Positions 56,998 through 64,000 of a stretch of 64,000 nucleotides of DNA are shown one piece after another (the first letter of the stretch is position 1; each line of letters opens with the position of its first letter). The DNA comes from Patella vulgata (lineage: Eukaryota > Mollusca > Gastropoda > Patellidae), in contig NC_065879.2 in assembly GCF_932274485.2 (NCBI RefSeq), forward strand, positions 46,920,936 to 46,984,935, given 5' to 3'. The notes under the pieces were generated by a model. It was not told where the DNA came from. It saw only the letters and a list, made by a program, of their open reading frames with translations, and did not search any database. The translations under genes were made by a program, and so were the position numbers.

Positions 56998-59015
56998 TAA
57001 ACTAAAATGTGATAAATATATAAACTAAAATGTGATAAATATATAAACTAAACTGGCGTCCTGTAAAGAATCGAGAGGGGATACTTGTGTTTGTGTTTTC
57101 AAATAACTCGGAGCTGAAGAGCCATTATGGCGGCCAAGATAAACAATAGTGAAAATTTGGTCCTGTCTCTTCTCTAAACTGTACTATAGTGTATATTTGT
57201 GTCTTATATAAAAGTAAAAAAAAATATAATAAAAAAAAATGTATAAACAAACGACATGCAAAATATAAGGGCTACAAAATCACGCTATTTTACCGAGATT
57301 TCGCCTAATAGTTTGGATGCAGCTATGGCGGGTGTGGCGCCAGGCAGGGTAAGCTTACTCTTCCGGACACCTGTTACCACTGTTTGTCGTGTATTTTGTA
57401 CACGGTGAACGGTCCATATGCTGATTACACTATTTTGCCTTATTACACTATTTTGCCTATACCGTTTTTTTTAGGACTTCGAATTTTGTCTAATGGTTTG
57501 GATTGTTCGTACTTGGTTTTATTTTATTTATATCCATCCATTTCCACAAAATCGTTTTTGCTGTCTATTGTAAGAGATTTCACAAAAATCTTCGCCGATA
57601 ACCAACAACACACAGTGAAACAGAAAATGACCTACATTAGCAAAACGACAAATCTGGCAAGGTACACATTACGAACGGAATTCTTTAAACGAAACGAAAT
57701 CAAGAGACTATAATTTGAAATCGATCATTTTAAATTTATTTTTAGTGATGGTCTGATTATCAATTTCACCATCAGTAACCTAATTGGCCGATGATTGACC
57801 TATCAGAAGAAGTTTTGCCGATATTTGCAAAAGCCGATACCTGTTCAGAAAGACTCGGCAGCCAAATACCTTTCCTAAAATATTATTCAAATTCTGAACA
57901 AATCATTCTCTATTACTTAAAATGGTACTCGGCCCTTTTATTTTAGTTGCCGTGTGTGTGATATTTCAACTCTATAAAATAGCAATGTCACGTGACATTG
58001 ACAGCGGCTATCATAATCAACCGTTTGTGATTAAAATATTCTACGGGTGCCAACAAATTTAGGGATTTATATTCTAATCAACATTTAGTAACATTTAATA
58101 ACTAATAATCTCGATCATACAGCCTATGCTAGAAATTAAAAACGACATATCCGGCAAAACTGTCGTAAAAGCTGAAGCAAACACGGACTGCTACGGAAAT
58201 AAAAATAGCATTGCGCCGTTGTCCACGTGTACACGTATCAAAAATGTATGCCTTTTATTTTATAATATCAATTATCATACGGTCGTTGAGGGACGGCTGG
58301 GCTTGGAATTGGTGTCAATAATTCAGCGATGCAAGATTTAGTTGTAAATAGTAATCAGATCGAGCCCGCCGTTATAATTTAGTATTTCATGCTCGCTTTC
58401 TAAAATAGTCCCCTTTTTATAGAAGGCTATGACACAGTCGTGGGGAATGTTTTGAATCAATTTTAGTTATGGTCGACATGTGATCGCAACCGTTGTGAAC
58501 ACGAATAACTAAAAGATCGAAAGGAAAACAAATTTCGATGACTTCCAACGAAACTCTGTAAATGTTATACTTATGACAGTATTAATTGACACAGAAAATC
58601 ACTGTACGAGCCGTTTGTCTATCTACGAATGTAAAAATTGCACGTCCCGTGATAGAAAATGACAACACTATATGTTAAAGATGAAGAAATGCAGTCGTGC
58701 CTTGTCAGCTACTTTTAGTTACGTCATTTTTAAATTTGTGCTGCTGTTGCAGAAGAATCCTAATTTCAAGCACTGGTCATAATCTAGGCCTACTAATTAA
58801 TCATAATTATTAAGTTCTCAATAGATGTTGTGTATTTTCAACTCAGTGTGAAGATCGGGCGACCTAATTATTCCTTCAATAAACATCGTCTTTGATTTCC
58901 GATATAAAATCTCTATAAACACAGTATATACGCAATCCACAAAAAAATATCGCGTAAAACAAGGGTCCTTAAATTTTAATGAGGAGGATATGACGTCATA
59001 AGGCGTAAAACTATC
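56998..59015. other. gene-poor interval
   Basis: Starts with the 23 bp tandem array. Two related phrases, 'cctaatagtttggatg' (57306) and 'ctaatggtttggattg' (57490), suggest an old duplication. 'atggcgggtgtggcgccagg' leads to a gtaagc donor near 57350 but no downstream exon was found. A TGACGTCA occurs at 58992, close to the start of the next LINE. No supported gene. Confidence 0.45.
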
Positions 59016-59330
59016 TCAACATGGCGACTGAAAGAAATGTTGGTGTATGTGATATTGGATAAACCTATTTCACCGAACAACTTTTGTTTGTCAGTAAGTG
59101 TTATTGTTGTTCAGAGATAGATCACACAATAAGGCAGGGCATGCAATTAGAATTTATCGACTGACGCCTTTCAGCTCGTGGCTATTTGATGCGCCAACAA
59201 TTCAGTCGGAATCAGCATCAACTAAATACAGCTTGAGGAATCTTGAGGTTATGTGTGAACGCAACCTCAAGACACACTGAAGTAAAAACGTATTAAATGT
59301 CTCCAAAATATAGGGAATGGGAATTTCTAT

Positions 59331-60166
59331 TTGACAGTAGACTCCCAAGAATCTAAAGATCTCTTTGTTGGACTCTTTGAATCATTTACTATCAATGTTT
59401 TTGGATATGAGTCCAAAGGTACCATTAAAGCTATCTTGGAATACCCAGTAGACTCTATCCCAATTGTCATTTATAACCTATTCTATGAAATAGACAATAA
59501 GGACATTACACGAAAACTCTCAAACTACGTTGATGTCATCAGATGTGAGAGACCATGCTATAAAAGTTTTCCTACACCTACAATAGAAAGCGGAGTTCGA
59601 ATAATATATACCAAACGTGTGTTCAAGCCCATCCCATCCCATATCTTTATAAAAGGTTAACGAGTAGGTGTAAAATACGAAGGGCAGGTCATCTTGGAAG
59701 GAAATGTCCCTTGCCTGATAAATGTAAGAACAAACCCAACTATTCACCAATCCAAGAGGATTTTCCACCACTGCAATCCTCTCCATCTACTGATCTGCCT
59801 ATAACCCCTGATCCATACAGAAATATAAATGATAATACAACTCCCAAAATGGATCTAAATTTGGATTACTCTCCCCAGGAGAATAATACAACTGAAAATG
59901 AGGACACAGAGTTTAAACGAATTCACTCTGATATAATTGATCCAAATAATGATGAGGATAAAGACGTACATAAAAATATTGATACATTAATGGATTTTAA
60001 TCTCAATAAAAATGATGATGAAATGAAGGAAGCACGGGAAACTGAGTGTACCAGTGCAGACTATGTTAAAATCCAAGATAACAAAAATACAAAGAAAAGG
60101 AATATTAGCAGTAATGAAGATGTAATAGATAAAAAATTGAGAATGAGAAATCCAATAACTGAATAA
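59331..60166 (+). pseudogene. Tx1-like LINE ORF1 (gag-like, zinc knuckle)
   Basis: The first frame (59331-59660) has the RNA-binding-type domain NVFGYESKGTIKAILEYPVD ... GVRIIYTKRVFKPIPSHIFI. The next frame continues with CKIRRAGHLGRKCPLPDKC (about 59670-59730), a C-x(3-4)-G-H-x(4)-C zinc knuckle, and an acidic Asn/Asp-rich tail (MDLNLDYSPQENNTTENEDT) to 60166, ending KLRMRNPITE. The order matches ORF1 of Tx1-type LINEs. A frame change lies near 59660-59700. Confidence 0.75.
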
Positions 60167-60203
60167 TAAGTTTTATATATAACAATACAATTATTATTCT
60201 ACA

Positions 60204-63200
60204 ATGTCTATAGTTAAAATCTTGATTATCTCTATAAGCATACATATCATATCCTCTAATATCCAAGTAGGCTTTGATGATAAAATAAACACCCTGACAG
60301 ATAAATTCAGTTATCCAGAGATACTTTGTTTACAAGAAACAGTGTCAAACACGAAAATTATTAATGAATCAAAGATATATCAAGATTGTAACTATAAAAT
60401 TATATCAAATACTATTGACAATAACTATCTCAGAACAAGCATGCTCATCCGTAATGACATTGAATTTAAAGAATATACATATCCAAATTCACTACAAGGA
60501 AGGTATCAACATATATCATTAAACATTAACGATAAAACAACCAATGTAATGAATATATATGGCCCTCCCGGTTCAACTAAAGAAAAACAAAATTTCTTTC
60601 AAAATTTATACAATCATATAAAGAATATCTATAATGAGAAAGAATACTACATTCTAATTGGCGACTTTTAATTTAACAGAAAATAAGATTGATTCCAAAA
60701 ATGATACCTACTATTCCCAGATAGTTATTGACCTACTAATCAATATCACAAAACTCATAGAAATATCAGATGTATTCAGGAATAAATTTCCAGACAAGTT
60801 ATTATATACATGGTCTAATACTAGGAGTAGTGCTAGTCGAATTGACAGAGCATACATATCTAATAACCTACTAACTAGTGTTACACACTTAAACCACCAT
60901 CCTAACACAAAATCAGATCATAAAATTCTATCTTTAAAACTTAATCTAGACAGCTATAGATTGGGAACAGGATTCTGGAAATTTAACAATTCAATACTCA
61001 CAAACAACAATTATAAATCAACCATAACCAAATTTTGGGAATTTTGGAAATATAAGAAAACGAAATTCAGTCACAGTAATGAATGGTGGGACAAAGGAAA
61101 AGAAGAAATTCAATCAATTGCAAAAACCTTCTGTATAACTATATCTAAAATCAAACACTCAAAATTAAAACTCCTCTATAGCTGTCTAGAAGGTGAAGAA
61201 CAAAACGGGAACCCAGAACAAAACAGAATTAACAAAATTAAAATTGACATTACCCAGATTGAAAACTATAAAAATGAAGAATCATTATTCGGTCAAAATT
61301 AGATATTAACATCACAGACAAATCAAATACTGATATGTACAAAATAGCAGAAGAAAAGAATGCTTGTAATAAAAAGATAACACAACTTCAAAACAACGAT
61401 GGGGACATACAAACGACTAAGCAAGATATGCTAAACACCATACATGATTACTATATGAATCTGTATACCTCCCAACACATAAACCCCTATACAATAGATA
61501 CATATTTAAACAAAAATAACCTATTACAAATTACAAATGAAGATAGAGAACTAATATCACATTTGATCACAAATGAAGAAGCCCTAAGCGCCCTAAACAA
61601 TTTAAAAATAACAAGTCTCCAGGCATCATTCTATTTAACTTTCTGGAACATAATAGGAGATGACTTTGTGAAGGTGTTGAACAACATCTATCTCAAAGGT
61701 GAACTCACACCTACAATGAAAGAAGCAATGATAAATATAAGCTATAAACGGAAGGGAAACTCCAACTATTTTAAAAATTATAGACCTATAAGTCTATTAT
61801 GTCAGGACTATAAAATATTAACAAAAATTATCACTAATCGGTTAACACCAATGTTAAATAAAATAATATCCCCACTCCAAACAGGGGCTAGGGAAGGGAA
61901 ATCTATATTAAATAACTTAATGTCAATCCATAGTATTGTTACATACATGGAAGAAAAAAAATATACCAGGATTACTCCTAAGCTTTGATCAAATGAAAGC
62001 ATTTGACGTGATTGAACATTTTAAAACTACTGCAAAAATACAACCTTCCAGATTTCATTATAAGATGGATTACCATAATCTATACAAACATTGTCAGTAG
62101 GGTACAGGTAAATGGTTCATTTACCAGGGAAATTAATGTAACAAGAGGTATAAGGCAAGGGTGTTGTTTATCAATGTTAATATACTGCCTTGCTATAAAC
62201 CTTGTTGCGGTACAAATAAACCAGAACAATTGCATAAAAGGAATCCATACCCCAAACACGTCCGCAGAAATAAAACTATTTCAACATGCTGATGATCTAT
62301 CATCAATTATAACAAACAGTAAATCATACGCGTACCTTATAGAAGACATAGAATCCTCTGGCTCTGCTTCTGGATCAAAACTAAATCCATCAAAAACTGA
62401 AATTATAAAAATAAATAATATTACTATACATAGAAAAGATATCCCACAAATAAATATTAAAACACAAATAAAACTCCTAGAAATATGGTTTGGTCACAAC
62501 TATATCGAAAAAAACTGGCTACCCATACTGGCAAAACTAAGAAAATTAATAGATAAAATATAAATTAAAAATAAAAGATAAATATTTATTATTAAATACT
62601 TACATACTCGGTAAACTCTGGTACACATGCCGAATTATTACACCAGCAAAAAACATTATAAAATCTATAAATAAAGAAATATTTAGATTTATCTACCAAG
62701 ACACACCAGAAACTATCAAAAGAATGACACTACACCAACCATTCAACATGGGTGGTCTAAATGTGCCCAACATAGAAAATAAAATAAGGGCAATGGCGCT
62801 CCAAAGAATTATATGTGAAGAATAACATAAACCCATCGACTAAACTTTTCGCCTATTGGTTTGGATATACAATTTAAGGAATACTGCCTTGGTTAGCACC
62901 CAACAAATTATCACATACAGTAAATACACCACAAATTTATAAAAGCATTAAAATTACTTACCTTCACTATCGTGATAAAATCAATCTTACAGGCACAGCA
63001 AAATCAAAACATATTGACAATGAAATAAACAAATTAGACTTTACTAAACCAAGTATTATGTACAAATATCCAACAACAGACTTCTTTAAAATATGGCAGC
63101 AACTTGCTAGTATGCCTAATATCCTTTTCGATTTTGACCTTGTCATTTTCATAACACACCAAGCACTGCCTACAAAACAAATATTATACAAGAGAAATCT

Positions 63201-63539
63201 CAACACAGTAACAATAGATGCAGACTATGCATGAAACATGAGGAAACATTTACACATATCTTCCTACAATGTCAGGCGATAAAAGACTATAAACAAAACG
63301 TCCAAGTCTACCTAAAAATGTTCTCCATTGATAATAATTTTGAATTTTACAAATACACATTACTGTTTCATGATATAACATCACCAATTATAATCTGTGA
63401 AATACCGTATTATCTGAAAATAATATGGGAATATAAATGTAAAATCAAAACAAAAAATATCACAAACAGCAAAATAAACATAGAATTGACACAACAATTT
63501 CTGAAAGACCTTAATGCCACTATGCTATGTATAATCTAA
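60204..63539 (+). pseudogene. Tx1-like LINE ORF2 (endonuclease and RT), multiply broken
   Basis: Endonuclease: ILCLQETVSN (Glu), NVMNIYGPPGSTKEKQNFFQ, YYILIGDF (60640-60670), then in another frame LLYTWSNTRSSASRIDRAYI and SDHKILSLKL. RT: NSNYFKNYRPISLLCQDYKI (motif 2), LQTGAREGKSILNNL, SFDQMKAFD (motif A, frame change near 61985), GIRQGCCLSMLIYCLAINL (motif B), FQHADDLSSII (motif C; Y-A-D-D reads H-A-D-D). C-terminus: MKHEETFTHIFLQCQAIKDY with the His/Cys knuckle (63231-63539). Between 62563 and 63231 the frame is lost. Fragments change frame near 60665, 61300, 61990 and 62560. Confidence 0.85.
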
Positions 63540-63770
63540 ATGTAAACACAGATATCCTAGTGTAACACTGACCCACTGACCATAATCGGAGTCGAACCAT
63601 AGTCTAGCTAGACTACAATAAATAGGACACAGGGCATGTCATATGAAGGTGTCTATTAGACTTAACTAATCTAATGAACAAAACAATATACTAACCAACT
63701 ATAATTGAATAATAAAGACGTATGCAATACAGAAATTAATATATTATATAATTAAAGAGAAAATAAGAAG

Positions 63771-64000
63771 GGGTAAGACGCTGGCTCGCTAGCCTGGGGT
63801 CGGGTTTTCGATCCCTGCAATGGCCGAGAAAGTTCATCCAGATTTTCCGACGTGGTTTCCCCTTTTCAGTGATGCAAGACGGAGGGCCTGACAAGGACAG
63901 CTGTCTACTCGTTCGGATGGGACGAAAAACCGAGGTCCCGTGTACACATTGGCGTGCTCGTAAAAGATCCCTTGGCGGTTGGAATTCGATATAAGAGTAC
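63771..64000 (+). mobile_element. SINE-1 copy running off the right edge
   Basis: It starts gggtaagacgctggctcgct, then tttcgatccctgcaatggcc (B-box-like), gatgggacgaaaaaccgagg and ttggaattcgatataagagt. The A-box part of the head is missing or truncated, and the 3' end lies outside the window. Confidence 0.88.

Larger units (their letters stand above)
59020..63760 (+). mobile_element. Tx1/L1-group LINE, near full length but decayed
   Basis: The possible leader includes atgacgtcataaggcg. ORF1 lies at about 59331-60166, ORF2 at 60204-63539, and a 3' region runs to about 63760 with A-rich words (aataataaagacgtatgcaa). A SINE-1 follows directly. The RT phrases (YRPISLLCQDYKILTKIITN, SFDQMKAFD, GIRQGCCLSMLIYCLAINLV) point to the Tx1 branch of the L1 group. 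Five or more frame changes in ORF2 mark it as inactive. Confidence 0.88.

Noticed and set aside
57384-57713. 109-codon plus-strand frame
   Set aside because: Low-complexity hydrophobic start from a short tandem repeat; no known domain or matching splice site.

Overview
This is eukaryotic, animal-type DNA: AT-rich, without operons or bacterial genes, and built mainly of transposable elements. The mix (two tRNA-derived SINE families whose tails derive from a 'ttaaacccca' end, Penelope-like retroelements (PLEs), Tc1, MULE and hAT-like DNA transposons, CR1/L2-like and Tx1-like LINEs) is typical of a lophotrochozoan. A mollusc, perhaps a gastropod, is my best guess, by inference only.

One host gene is supported. 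Two minus-strand exons, at 38171-38304 and 19611-19758, have matching splice sites and phases. Joined, they complete a six-cysteine EGF module that strongly resembles the start of the EGF array in DNER (Delta/Notch-like EGF-related receptor). The 18.4 kb between them is then one intron filled with repeats, and much of the window is probably intronic to this gene. No rRNA, tRNA or CRISPR locus was found, and no retrovirus, LTR element or Polinton was recognised.

Layout. 1-3070: a PLE with an SGNH-hydrolase-like module, then the terminal repeat of a second PLE family split by a SINE. 3071-4572: a Tc1 transposon with terminal inverted repeats (TIRs) and a broken transposase. 5.7-15.4 kb: a large fold-back element with a 785 bp hAT-like insertion and a nearly intact LINE nested in its right arm. 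15.4-17.0 kb: repeat family R and a LINE with an inverted 5' part (twin-priming signature). 19.6-38.3 kb: the DNER-like exons and intron, holding SINEs, a RecQ-like helicase fragment, a CR1/L2-like LINE, an R array, a palindromic 21 bp satellite and a second Tc1 copy. 38.3-42 kb: tandem repeats and another R array. 42.16-44.88 kb: a PLE between inverted 263 bp arms, carrying a hammerhead-ribozyme-like fold and a MULE insertion with a perfect 9 bp target duplication. 45.3 kb: a TTAA-flanked MITE. 50.17-53.71 kb: a 3.5 kb TIR element with an 8 bp duplication. 54.55-57.0 kb: a PLE with reverse transcriptase (RT) and GIY-YIG parts. 59.0-63.76 kb: a decayed Tx1/L1-type LINE. 63.77 kb to the end: a SINE.

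The mobile elements do not act as one pathway. Their nesting gives a relative chronology: fold-back element before LINE and hAT; PLE before MULE; PLE terminal repeat before SINE and Tc1; RecQ-like fragment before CR1/L2 LINE. The most unusual items are the hammerhead-like fold in the PLE arm, the single in-frame TAG between ORF1 and ORF2 of the 10.6-15.3 kb LINE, the SGNH-bearing PLE, the palindromic satellite, and the recurring GGTCTGCCTAAT hairpins.
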